Source: Phytoseiulus persimilis
Taxonomy: Eukaryota > Arthropoda > Arachnida > Mesostigmata > Phytoseiidae
Reading direction: 5' to 3'
Length of the DNA stretch: 64,000 nt
Assembly: GCA_037576195.1 (NCBI GenBank)
Contig: CM075102.1
Span: 29,632,745-29,696,744 of the forward strand
Position numbers and translations under genes: made by a program. The notes below the pieces were generated by a model that saw nothing but the letters and a program-made list of their open reading frames with translations, had not been told where the DNA came from and did no database searches. The first letter of the stretch is position 1, and every line of letters starts with the position of its first letter. Positions 13,301-22,324 of the stretch are shown piece after piece.

Positions 13301-14430
13301 TTCCGATATCAGGGTCCCAATCAATGGCGTCGGCAATCGTGGCCGCTTACGTCCGAGAGCCGTTTGTACCTAAGAGGGACTCAGCCGTAGTTCGTGAGCT
13401 GAAATCAGGCGGTTTAAAGCTTAACGTCGGTCATTTGTTCGAATCAGGGACGATCCCCGCTCGGTAGGTTCGTATACCGGACCGGAATTCCCGTTCGAAG
13501 CGCTTCCACCACCTCTGCTCTGGTCGCGACCCGGAGAATTCACATCGATTCCGCGGGAGCGAGTCGGATTCGAGAGCGGGTCGACTAGATTCAGCCAATT
13601 GAGCTGCTTCTTCGAAAATCAAACTGAATACGGCGGAGCAATTTCAATTCGGCTTGAGTGCAATCCGAAGTCAGAACGGTGGCTGCGTGAGGCACTTCAG
13701 CGTCAAGGATGTTCGAAATTGCCTCGTCCGAGAAAGCGTCAGCGATGGAAAAACTGACGGGGAGACCGGAGGAAGACGACGGGAGAGCTGAGCAAAAATA
13801 TCGGAAAAGCCTTGTCGACACGTGGTGTGTGTGTGTGTGTGATTTTTGTGTAGGATCTTTTTGCGTTGTTTCTGTTGTTCGGGGTTTGATACTATTCGTC
13901 AGCGGTCGATGAAAGACCTCGCACAATCGTTTTTTATATTGACTCGTCGCTGTTCTCAACGAAACACGATAGGAAAAAAGCCGAGGATAAACTCCCGGAA
14001 AACAATCGGACGCATCTGTTCAACATTGCCCCAAACGGGGCGAATTCCTCAAGAGCACCTCAGGGAGAGCTGTACGATAGGGATCATAGAACGCACGATT
14101 CCGGCATGTCGTGAGCTCGTTGCCCGCTTCAAGATGTGGAGACGGCGCGCGGCGAACAGATCTGGACACGATGATGCTATCGTTGCGCGGCGCGTGCTGT
14201 GAACGCGGTATGGATACGGCGCACCCTGGATTATTTGGCGACCTTGTGTAGTTCACTCTTCTCGGATACCGTGAAGCTGGGAAACAACGGTCACCTCTCT
14301 GATAAATCTTCGTCTCATATTCGGAACGAACTTGGTGATGACAGGGATCCCGTCAATCTTGCTACTGTCTCGCATGATCCTCTTCTTTTGAGACTCATCT
14401 CTCCGATTTCTTCAATAACTCTCGCTTTAG
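10366..14430. other. no supported gene
   Basis: Several frames overlap at 10.4-10.7 and 10.9-11.5 kb on both strands, none with splice support. The most protein-like is an ATG frame at 10416-10682, which carries a short internal duplication (ggaactccaagcg at about 10478 and 10494). A donor-like site lies at about 12290 (catacg|gtgagt). A GT microsatellite lies at 13825. Confidence 0.4.
13825..13840. repeat. (GT)8 microsatellite
   Basis: Eight perfect GT units in otherwise unassigned sequence. Confidence 0.95.
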
Positions 14431-14681
14431 ACGCTGTACAGATTCTCACTGGACGAATGACCAAGAAACCATCAATGTCGAGCAGCTTGAGCCTTTTTTG
14501 AACGGAAAGAGGATTTTAGCGACGCGACCGAAGCTTGAAATGAATGAGCTTCCTGTCTCCTGCGTCCCGCTCTCTCGGCCAAAAGTCATCAAGGTTGCAT
14601 ACAGAAATGAGACTTATGAAAACATCGACCTGTTCGTGGTTGGAACTGCCCTGGCTTTAATGGTCACGACAACAGCTGGAG
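14431..14681 (+). CDS. candidate internal exon, function unknown
   Basis: Acceptor ataactctcgctttag opens a frame with a one-base lead and donor GCTGGAG|gtgcgt closes it (83 codons). The peptide is balanced and charged: it includes NVEQLEPFLNGKRILATRPK, then PKVIKVAYRNETYENIDLF and a short hydrophobic run VVGTALALM. The frame stays open past the donor to a stop near 14875, so read-through to a terminal exon is also possible. No family was recognised. A second plus-strand exon candidate follows at 15238, but its phase does not match directly. Confidence 0.42.
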
Positions 14682-15237
14682 GTGCGTCGTTAGCACTTGG
14701 GATTGAACGCGGGCTTAGCAAACAAACGAGTAAAAGCGCAATCACGGCAATCGAGGCATCCTTGCCAGACCCGAGCCACAATACTTTGACCCGGAAAAAA
14801 TATGAGCGCACCAGCGAGGGAGCGTTCGCCCGCTGCAGGAATGTGGGCGGTTCGATTCGAGGAGTCGACTTCTAATCAACGGACTCTTTCACGACGAGCG
14901 TTCGTCGAAGATATTACACCCTTAGTAGTTATCATCAACTGTTATCACCTCTGATTGCGAAATCGATGCTCACGATGCACCATCCAATTTCTTCAGCTGA
15001 TTAGAATTCTAAAGCAGGAGAGAAAGTTTCGGAATTAACAGACCAGCTCTTATCACCTCGTCGCCAAGGGAAGTTCGTAAGCTTAGGGAGACCAGACCGA
15101 AAGGAAAGCATGTCACTACAAGCAGCTAAGCTCTATTGTTGGAGCAGAGAGAAAATATGCGAAAATCTATCTGTTTGTCCGTTGTCTGTGTCTCCCACGG
15201 TGAAAAACGAGAGCGAGGAAGAGGATTCGTTCAAAAG

Positions 15238-15393
15238 GGGATCCGTACCAGCCTGGCGGTCTTCGCATTGAATTATTATGGTCCGCATGCTGAGGATACG
15301 AACGAATCCGATGTCGCCTTCAATGCTGATGATGATGAGTACGAATGGGTCCTGGATGAGCTATCGGTTCCCAGCGAAATATCTGAGCCATTC
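15238..15393 (+). CDS. candidate acidic exon, function unknown
   Basis: The frame ends at a strong donor (GAGCCATTC|gtgagt at 15393/15394). It contains an acidic segment reading EDTNESDVAFNADDDEYEWV followed by a Leu/Ser/Glu-rich end (LDELSVPSEISEPF). The start at 15238 follows ttcaaaag and is only one of several possible acceptors, because the frame is open back to about 15136. Its acidity and low Arg/Ser content set it apart from the chance frames around it. It probably belongs to the same plus-strand gene as the 14.4 kb exon, with an unresolved exon between. Confidence 0.42.
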
Positions 15394-15612
15394 GTGAGTA
15401 CGCTATTTTCTTCTCATCAGTGGAAAATATGATCGATGCATTAGGAACTTCCCCTCCCATATCCCTGCTTGGGTTATGGTCGGAGCAGTAGCAGCGATAA
15501 GAAGGTGGATGGGGAGACTAGCTTCCTCAGCTTGGACGAGGCTCGCCGACGAAACAAACAACAACGGAATGACATCTGGCGCACGCCCAGCGCGCCGCAT
15601 CCGGTGAAATGA

Positions 15613-15924
15613 TCAACTCGTCAGCGAGCTACCCATCGTTGCGAGTGCTCGAACAACCCATCTTGCAAGGTCTAGCACTCTCGAAACTTCAAATATGATT
15701 TCGCATCGGTTAGCGCGCGGATCGCTCTGAACATTCTCGTCGGGAATCCCCGCGCCCGTTGAATCGAACACTTTCCCAACGGAAGTTCGAAAGCATGGAT
15801 AGAAAATCCGGGGGGACGTGAATCGGATGAGCTCGTGCTCATCGGGTGTCCAATCGCGGAGCTTGAAAATCCCTTTGTCGTTATTGTTCACCCAGAGGTT
15901 AACCGGAAGCTCGCCGAGAGCATT
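15613..15924 (-). CDS. candidate terminal exon, function unknown
   Basis: On the minus strand, acceptor aactctcctaaag opens a phase-0 frame of 103 residues ending in TGA at 15613-15615. It begins NALGELPVNLWVNNNDKGIF, continues through a Trp-Thr-Pro-Asp-Glu region (RDWTPDEHELIRF), and ends with a hydrophobic helix-like segment. Composition is very protein-like. A likely preceding exon of the same gene lies at 16080-16432, but I could not fix a donor of matching phase. The fold is not one I recognise. Confidence 0.45.
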   Translation of the reverse strand, partial: NALGELPVNLWVNNNDKGIFKLRDWTPDEHELIRFTSPRIFYPCFRTSVGKVFDSTGAGIPDENVQSDPRANRCEIIFEVSRVLDLARWVVRALATMGSSLTS

Positions 15925-16079
15925 CTTTAGGAGAGTTCATCATTTGATAGTTGATTGCAGAAATAATCCCCATTGAATCGTTTTCCGCTGCTGCGCGGCT
16001 GCCGAACCCGCTTTTATGTCATGGCGCTTCATGAACTACATCTGAGCGGCGGTCCGTGTGGGCGCCCACGAGTCTGTAC

Positions 16080-16432
16080 TCATTGTAACCGACGATTCGT
16101 TTCGTTATTTCGCTTTTCAGCGATGGCACAATCGGGATCAAGATAATTACGATCGTGATATTTGATCTGGAGGGAGGAAGACAACAACCTGTCCTCGTGC
16201 TCTGATTTCTGAACGTCTGAGCTCCGGCCGAAACGTTGGAGCTGGGCGGTAGTGTCGGTGGTCGTTGTTGTGAGGTTGTTGACTGACTGGCGGATAGACT
16301 GAGCGCCCGATTGAATGAATGAAGGGCTCGAAGGAGTGGACGACGGCGCTTGATCTGTTGTGTTCACCGTGAAAATGCACGATGAGCCGCCATCCTGAAG
16401 TGCAACAAGATCGTTGCACTTGAAACGTCGGC
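16080..16432 (-). CDS. candidate exon, Thr/Ser-rich, function unknown
   Basis: Minus-strand acceptor ttcattgagtgacag opens a frame that reads RRFKCNDLVALQDGGSSCIF, then a Thr/Ser/Gln-rich linker with a run of six Thr, then a charged segment (KYHDRNYLDPDCAIAEKRN). The frame is open to a stop at 16080. The true donor probably lies within the last 90 bases, with gtaatt at 16149-16150 or gttaca nearer the stop as options. It most likely splices to the exon at 15613-15924. Confidence 0.38.
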
Positions 16433-16642
16433 CTGTCACTCAATGAAGCCCTGACCAGCGGGCGCGTCGTTACAACGTCGAAGACCCATGTTGACAAAAA
16501 ATGGAGAGAGAACCGTTCGCATGAGGGCTCGTTTGTCATTCTGAGGCCCTCGAGTTCGTGGCCACAATATTCCATAGCTGCTCGCCCCAGAGAGAACGAC
16601 GGGAACCGGTCGATGTGGCTTTGAAATAGTCAAAAACGCGGA

Positions 16643-16966
16643 TCAATCTATTAGTTTGCTCTGCCAGAGGTGTACGGTTTTCTTCTGTTGAGAGGCGGAT
16701 GGTTCAAGCTCAAGCTTGGCAGTCCGTTTTTCCTCGAGAATTTCTGGCGAAGGCAGCTTTGGGACAACTTCGGCGGGAATGTTAGCTCACGGAGGGCGGC
16801 ATCCGAGGCGAACCAGACAACTTTTTCGTCAGAGAAAAAGTTCTGCCAGGTCCAACCAAAGTTGTACCGTGACCGGGAGGTTGGAAAACGATTGGCCCGG
16901 TTTCGGTCGGGAACAACGACATCTCGGCAATGAGGCAGTCAGCATGCGCGTACTTGATCCGCGCTT
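16643..16966 (-). CDS. candidate 3' end of a gene, two exons
   Basis: The exon at 16966-16868 has acceptor cggtactcacgaaacag and donor GGTCACG|gtacaac. The exon at 16785-16643 has acceptor gatgccgccctccgtgag and TGA at 16643-16645. The one-base carry and two-base lead agree across an 82 bp intron. The joined peptide reads ARIKYAHADCLIAEMSLFP, then VFQPPGH, then a Pro/Glu/Lys-rich tail (PKLPSPEILEEKRTAKLEL) ending HLWQSKLID. Composition and phase agreement make this a good ab initio call. The function is unknown, and earlier exons should lie above 17 kb on this strand. Confidence 0.48.
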
Positions 16967-17804
16967 CTGTTTCGTGAGTACCGGGAACAAAATCGCAGCG
17001 TTAGAAGCTCATTGAGTAGCCGATTCAGTCGGCAGCGAGCGCGCTTGCTACGGAGCGAGAGACGCGGACAGAGAACTCAATCACAGTTTTGCACGCCACA
17101 AGATTTACGATTAGCATTCCTTCTACCCGCTCCCATCGAGGTACAACAGGTTCTTGAGCGTCATTACTGAAAGAGCTCGTCTCCTCGTTTCCTCTCATGT
17201 CTTCTCATTAGAGCACTGATAGCTGGTTTAGACAGTTATCGGGGCTGGGAAGCGAGAGGGAGAGGAGAAATGAGTAATTATCCCCCCTCCTCCAATATTT
17301 CGGACCGCGGCTCGAGCACTGGACACGATCGGGCTGTTGAGCACTCCGCAAACTCTATCTCGGTTCGATTCAGGTTCTGACCTGGACCAGCTCGCTGAAC
17401 CAGTTCCCACTCAAAGATTCGATCGAGCCCGATTCCACGTCGGGAATATCCCACCTGCGGTTCGGGATCGACTCCAAAGTTCTGTACCGGGAGCGCGCCG
17501 TATCATTTCCAATACTATGCTCTGTTGTTTGTCTCAATGCTTGCTATTTGGGCCGGAACCTCAACCAGGCGGAAGTGCAGGAGGCGGGGGCCGCAAAGTG
17601 GTCGCACCCAGATTTCTCTTCAACAAAGCGCGCCAGCGGTTGACGAACGGAAAATATATTGGAGGGCCATCGCGAAACACCAGCTGTGGCCGTATAGCTG
17701 AAATTCGCGAGCAGAGGTCACCCCACACATACGACCGAGCGCCGCATCGGGAGCCTGCCCGGCCGCCTGCTCATCGGCCGCAACTGAAACGCTGTCTATA
17801 TCAT

Positions 17805-17927
17805 TTAACCGTCTTCATAGTCATGATGGGATCGCGTCTCCGTACGACTCATCTCCTCGGTAACCGTCGTCCCCACTGCCTCTTCGTTCGTTCCCGCATT
17901 GTGCACCGAATCGCGGGCGAACATTTT
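17805..17927 (-). CDS. candidate exon with in-frame ATG, function unknown
   Basis: A strong minus-strand acceptor (cgcggttttttacag) is followed by AAA ATG and a 40-codon frame to TAA at 17805-17807. It reads MFARDSVHNAGTNEEAVGTT and ends with a Glu/Thr/His-rich tail. It could be a first coding exon after a 5' UTR intron, with a donor near the end (GACG|gttaaa), or a terminal exon. The exons at 16.6-17.0 kb are the natural downstream partners. Confidence 0.33.
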   Translation of the reverse strand, partial: KMFARDSVHNAGTNEEAVGTTVTEEMSRTETRSHHDYEDG

Positions 17928-18267
17928 CTGTAAAAAACCGCGAACTCGACTTCGATTCGGACAATGGAGCGCCACGATCGCAGCCCCACGCACGGAGATG
18001 AATACCCTCTTTTTTTTTGTTCTGTTCTTACTCATGTATCGATACTTCTATCCACCTATTTGACTTGATTCGTTGGTGAACCGAGTGGCTGCACGTAACT
18101 GTGAGCTTCTCGGAAGGGCGGCGTTCGGCAGTAGCCAGACGGGATCTTCGGGAGGCCATGAGCGTCAACTGTGTCACTCCGATCCCGGATAAGTATCTCG
18201 GTTGGTGGTCCATACTCGCTCCAACATCGATTGTCGACGCTGTTGGACTGGTGGCCGATGACGCCAC

Positions 18268-19479
18268 TCAAGTTTTTGCTTCGGCTCTTGAGCTGAAGAC
18301 GAATATCCGCATGCTTTCGAGTGCTCTCTCACAGAGCTTTATCAGCGTTTGAGTTGGCGATCTGTTCACCCTAGTCATCTGAAACAAGGTGAGATGGAAA
18401 CCTAGGGCCCCGAAGTGCTGGAATCGGATGGGATTCCTGTGAACGAACTTCTGAAGCCCCAACGCAGGAAATGGAGGAGATTCTGGCGTGGCCAAAATTT
18501 TGGATGGCACCTTCGATCGCTTCCGCCTGCGCGGAGTCGTCCCGGAGTCGGTTTTGAGGAATAATCTCAGAATCGGATCCTGATGATAGACTCTTTCGGA
18601 AACGGGAGCTCTGTAAACGCGAATGATCGTCGGTTCCCCAGCCGTGCCAATGGAAATCGCCGGATGGACGCAAAATGTTAACGATCAAGCGCATAAAGAA
18701 GTAGCATCAGTTTCCCTTTTGTTCCTAAAGGAACCAAGCAAGATAGAGGGATCTGACAGGGAGACTGAGAAGTTCTTCACCAGCTTCCGCTCGCAAGAAT
18801 TACGTTTTTCCTCGGCCGGAAGACCTGAACAACGTCTGGTGGGCATGAGCGCATGAGTTCGTGAAGCTCCAACAAGTTCAAGCACAAGGAGGTGGTAGTG
18901 CGACGGGCTGTTAAACCAATGTGAGACGTACCGGCGGGACAGCAACCAAACGGTCGACGGGACTGGGAGGGAATAGTTTGAAGTAGTGCAGAGAGGTGGG
19001 TTAAAATAGGACGCATATCACACAAACACACCCGTGGGTGACAAAGATGTAACTCTGTGCTCTGGATGTGGGGACGACGGGGTGGCGGAGCGTCCATTGA
19101 AACTTTTCGACGTGGCTGCTCGCTCAATGTTTCGTCCAGCATCCGGCAAGTGAGGTGGAAGACAGTGTTCGACAAAACAGTCGAAACTTCGCTGTCGTCG
19201 GCTTCGACTATCCCGAATCGTTCGAACTCAAAGAGGGCCCTGTCGGGTGTCTGGAAGATAAGGATCGGATAACGTTCCAGACGTGAGAAACGACGACAAA
19301 AGCGTTCGGGTGCTGTTGTTTCTTTCACGGTCCCCTTACGTAATGCTTACGCGCTTGGATGCCGTCACAAAACATCTACGATCTCTTCCGGAGCGGTGCC
19401 TCCTCGGAGTCGAGCTTGGACGCGGTAGCAACGTCGGGGCTTTCGGGCCGTGCTCGAGGTGGGCGCGGCTCTCTGATCG
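18268..19479 (-). CDS. five-exon candidate gene, function unknown (5' end not found)
   Basis: Minus-strand exons: 19479-19351, 19250-19043, 18824-18781, 18610-18449 and 18378-18268, ending in TGA. Acceptors are good (ccttatcttccag, gttgttcag, gcgtttacag, accttgtttcag), and donors are gtaagc, gtcacc, gtgaag and gttcgt. Every phase agrees, giving 217 residues. The second exon is richest in information: it reads RALFEFERFGIVEADDSEVS, then a cysteine-containing helix, then a Pro/Arg segment. A later exon is Ser/Asp-rich. The third junction has an alternative donor 11 bases further on that would lead to an early stop. No domain is recognised. A protein-like plus frame (18101-18352) overlaps the last exon antisense; I prefer the minus chain because of its splice signals. 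Confidence 0.5.
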
Positions 19480-21507
19480 CTGCTCCCAAACAGGCAGATT
19501 ACATGTGCAAAAGGCTGCCCCTCCAAATTTTCATCCAGACCAGGTCAGCTCAGTTTTCGCCCGGAACTCAGGAGTGGAACTTGTGCTGACCGACGGCCAC
19601 TCCGAATTAGCTCGTCGGAAATTGTCGACTAAATGTTTGGCACTAATGAAGTGAATTTTGATTTTTTGATCAAGTCCGTCGACCCATTCGCATGCTCGCT
19701 GATGGTTGTGACTTTCTATAACCACGACAGAATAACGGGAAGCTTGCCGGTGGAGGCCTCACGGAACTCATTTGATGGCTAGCTCGGCTAGTAAAATAGC
19801 TCTTTCAGTCAATTTTTCAGAAGAATGCTACGGTTTGAAATACCAGAGACAGTTCCGGATTCTCAGTTTCGGCTCGCTCACATTCAGCTCTCATTTTCTG
19901 AAGTTGGTTTCCCTCTTCCGAGGAAACACGATCGTGCGTTCACATCCGTTACCTCCTACTCTGACGCTGTTCTGGCGAAGCTGACGTGAGGTCCTCACGA
20001 TGCGGGTCAAAGCCAGAGCAGTGTGGCGAGCTGGAATCACTTTTCTCACAACTCTGCCCCTGATAGAATGCGTGGCAATAATTATTCGGAGCAAAAACCG
20101 CGCCACACCCTAAGACCGTGACCGAGGGATTAGGGGTGACTCGCTCCAACCAGACCAGAAAATCGGAATTCGAGATAGATTCCATGGCCACAGCGAACAA
20201 TTATGTACCAGTGGGGGATGGCTTGGGATTCGGTTTGAGTGAATGCTCAGAGGGGAGTTGAAGAGAACGACCGAATGGTCCGCCGACGGAAAACTTTCCA
20301 AATCGCTGAGTCCCCGTCGCTACTCAGCACCGGCCCTTCCGTGAATCCCATCCCTCTCTGAGTCTGACACCATCACTACAATCACAATCGTCAACAGCTT
20401 CACCATTATCAGCCATGTCGCCGTCGTTGTCATCACTGCCCACATTATCGTTGTCGTCGTCGTCAAAGCCGTTTTCCTCTCCATCGCTACATTCCATTTC
20501 ATTCCTTTTGTAAGCGGTGACTTGTCAATTACACGTTGCGATCGGCGGCCGAGATCGAATTCCATTTGAGAAAGATGACCTCTTCCGGGGAACGAAGAAG
20601 GAAGGAAGGAACAGACGATCCACGTCTTCACTATTGTCGATGGGACACCAGACACCTAATCCCATGCTGCTTCTCTTCACTCATTCGTTCGTTCATTCAA
20701 TCATTCATGTCGTTTCGTTCAGCGTAAAACACTTGACATAGTGGTGTCGGCGTATCCGCGTGTTTCTACCGACAAATTACACCGGTCTGTTGTCGGCCCG
20801 CAGCGCCGAACAAAACCCCGTCCCTGAAGAACGTCCGCCGAACACAAACAAACAGTGCGGCAACACGCATGTTCTCAGAATATCGAAATCTCCCATGAGG
20901 TCCAAGACAGCATACTCTGAGCGCTCAGAAATTCACGCCGTACTCTATGTGTAGATTTATAGAGGTCGCCCGGGCGGGATCGAGTTTCGAGTTGAAACTT
21001 TCAACACGCGTCATTCGCATGCTCATTTCGGAGGCTAGACTTACAGAAATGTTCTCATAGATCGCAGGGGTCCGTGGAGTGATAGAGACTGAGCGTCGTA
21101 GCTAATGAGGGAGAACGTGAGGAAGAAAATACCACGCCGATAGAATTGCTAGCTAAATGAGAGGGAATGGGTCGATGTGATCCCATTCTCAGACGGATGT
21201 CTCCTATGTCAATACAAATTATTCGAAACGGCTGCAGTTTCGACATCGTGTAAGAGGCGATGAAACGTTGATGGCTCGAGAGCTTCAATTTCTCCTATAA
21301 TTCCGGAGCGAGTTGTCCAACCAAGTCGGAAGCCATCGTTATCTGTATATTAGGACCCGAACGGCAACGATAACAACGAGTAACTAACTGTTCATTTGAA
21401 ACAAGTTCCGGAAGTCGCGGCGGACGAGAAATCGACGAATTCCTCATTTTCCCCGAATCTACTGTCACAGGATCGCGCGCGCAGCCGGAACTTTTCTGAA
21501 GTCTCGC
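19480..21507. other. no secure gene; one acidic frame
   Basis: The segment holds a minus-strand ATG frame at about 19958-20185 with a donor-like end (gtaacg), the acidic frame listed at 20324-20497, ATTC-type degenerate repeats near 20680-20706, and short open frames. No chained exons. Confidence 0.4.
20324..20497 (-). CDS. short Asp/Asn-rich acidic frame
   Basis: An ATG at 20497 (context gaaATGG) opens a 57-codon minus-strand frame to TGA at 20324-20326. It reads MECSDGEENG followed by a run of Asp, Asn, Gly and Ser with four consecutive Asp and three cysteines near the end (DDCDCSDG). On the plus strand the same bases give Ser-rich, GTC-repeat-like sequence, so this may be a translated microsatellite instead of a gene. 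If real, it could be an exon contributing an acidic linker. Confidence 0.3.
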   Translation of the reverse strand: MECSDGEENGFDDDDNDNVGSDDNDGDMADNGEAVDDCDCSDGVRLREGWDSRKGRC

Positions 21508-21692
21508 TCAATCCATCGAAAACAGCTCGGGAACGAACTCGATGTGATCGAACTTCGACAACTGCAGGTCTGAACTCCGAAGCTCTTGAGACCCTCTTGG
21601 CCTAGAGCAAGAATTTCCTCCGAGGTAGATTAGGTGGAAAAGTTTGACCAAGGAGTCCGGCAACGAGCCCCTAGAGCTGTCTGTCCCGCCAA
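21508..21692 (-). CDS. candidate terminal exon, function unknown
   Basis: Minus-strand acceptor cgagggtttcgtctag opens a frame with a two-base lead, ending in TGA at 21508-21510 (60 codons). It includes SLPDSLVKLFHLIYLGGNS and ends LSKFDHIEFVPELFSMD. The C-terminal half alternates hydrophobic and acidic residues as real proteins do. No upstream exon was chained. A plus-strand frame of similar length overlaps it. Confidence 0.33.
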
Positions 21693-21859
21693 CTAGACGA
21701 AACCCTCGTGTCGTGTGCACTTGTTGAGGTGGCGACGTTCTAGTTCGCGCACTGGATCCATTGGCAGATGGTGGGCTGTTTCTCAAGAAATATTCATTGC
21801 CCCTTGTGTGGGCTCCTGCAGCGGATTCTCAATAGCTGAATGTAACTTTTCGGAAATAG

Positions 21860-22324
21860 CTGTGGCGCACTGCGACGAGCAGCGTGGCCCCGGCGCCTGG
21901 TGACCCCGGTGAAAGCTACGCTGAGCAATGTTTCATCGACCAACGTAATCCGCTGCTGGGCCACTCATTCCTCCACCCCCGACTCCTCATTCTCAGCTGC
22001 GTCGTTGGGATGAATTCGATCCTCCGTCGGCTCAAAGGTTTGTGGAGTACTCCACGCGATCACGAGCAACAATCAGTAGCCGCGATAATGGAGCTCAGCG
22101 AAAATGTATCGCTCATTTCACAAACGAGCGCATCGATTCTGGTGAGGAATGCTTCCTTCCCTCCGCGTGTGAGCCGCAAAACGCGGTGAGCGGTGAGTTC
22201 CAGCTTCCGTTCTCGATCGCGTTCGCAGGGCAGGAGGACCAACAAGACTCGATTCATTCCGAGCGGGATCGTCTTTTCGGTCACGCTAGCTGTGCCAAGT
22301 GGACGCGAGCCCGGTGGTCGATAA
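21860..22324 (+). CDS. candidate 3' end of a gene, two exons
   Basis: Exon 21860-22141 (acceptor gtaacttttcggaaatag, donor ATTCTG|gtgagg) encodes 94 residues. It includes ESYAEQCFIDQRNPLLGHSF, a hydrophobic stretch (RLLILSCVVGM) and a helix-like segment SVAAIMELSENVSLISQTS. Exon 22229-22324 (acceptor ctcgatcgcgttcgcag) adds KTRFIPSGIVFSVTLAVPS and ends in TAA at 22322-22324. Both junction sides are phase 0 across an 87 bp intron. The hydrophobic stretches could be membrane segments. Upstream exons are not identified and the family is unknown. Confidence 0.48.

Noticed and set aside
17337..17933. 198-codon plus frame
   Set aside because: Only the first part looks coding, the rest is Arg/Pro/His-rich, another plus frame is open across it, and splice limits are unclear.
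18101..18352. Protein-like plus frame with an ATG-containing C-terminus
   Set aside because: No convincing acceptor; it conflicts with the splice-supported minus-strand chain.
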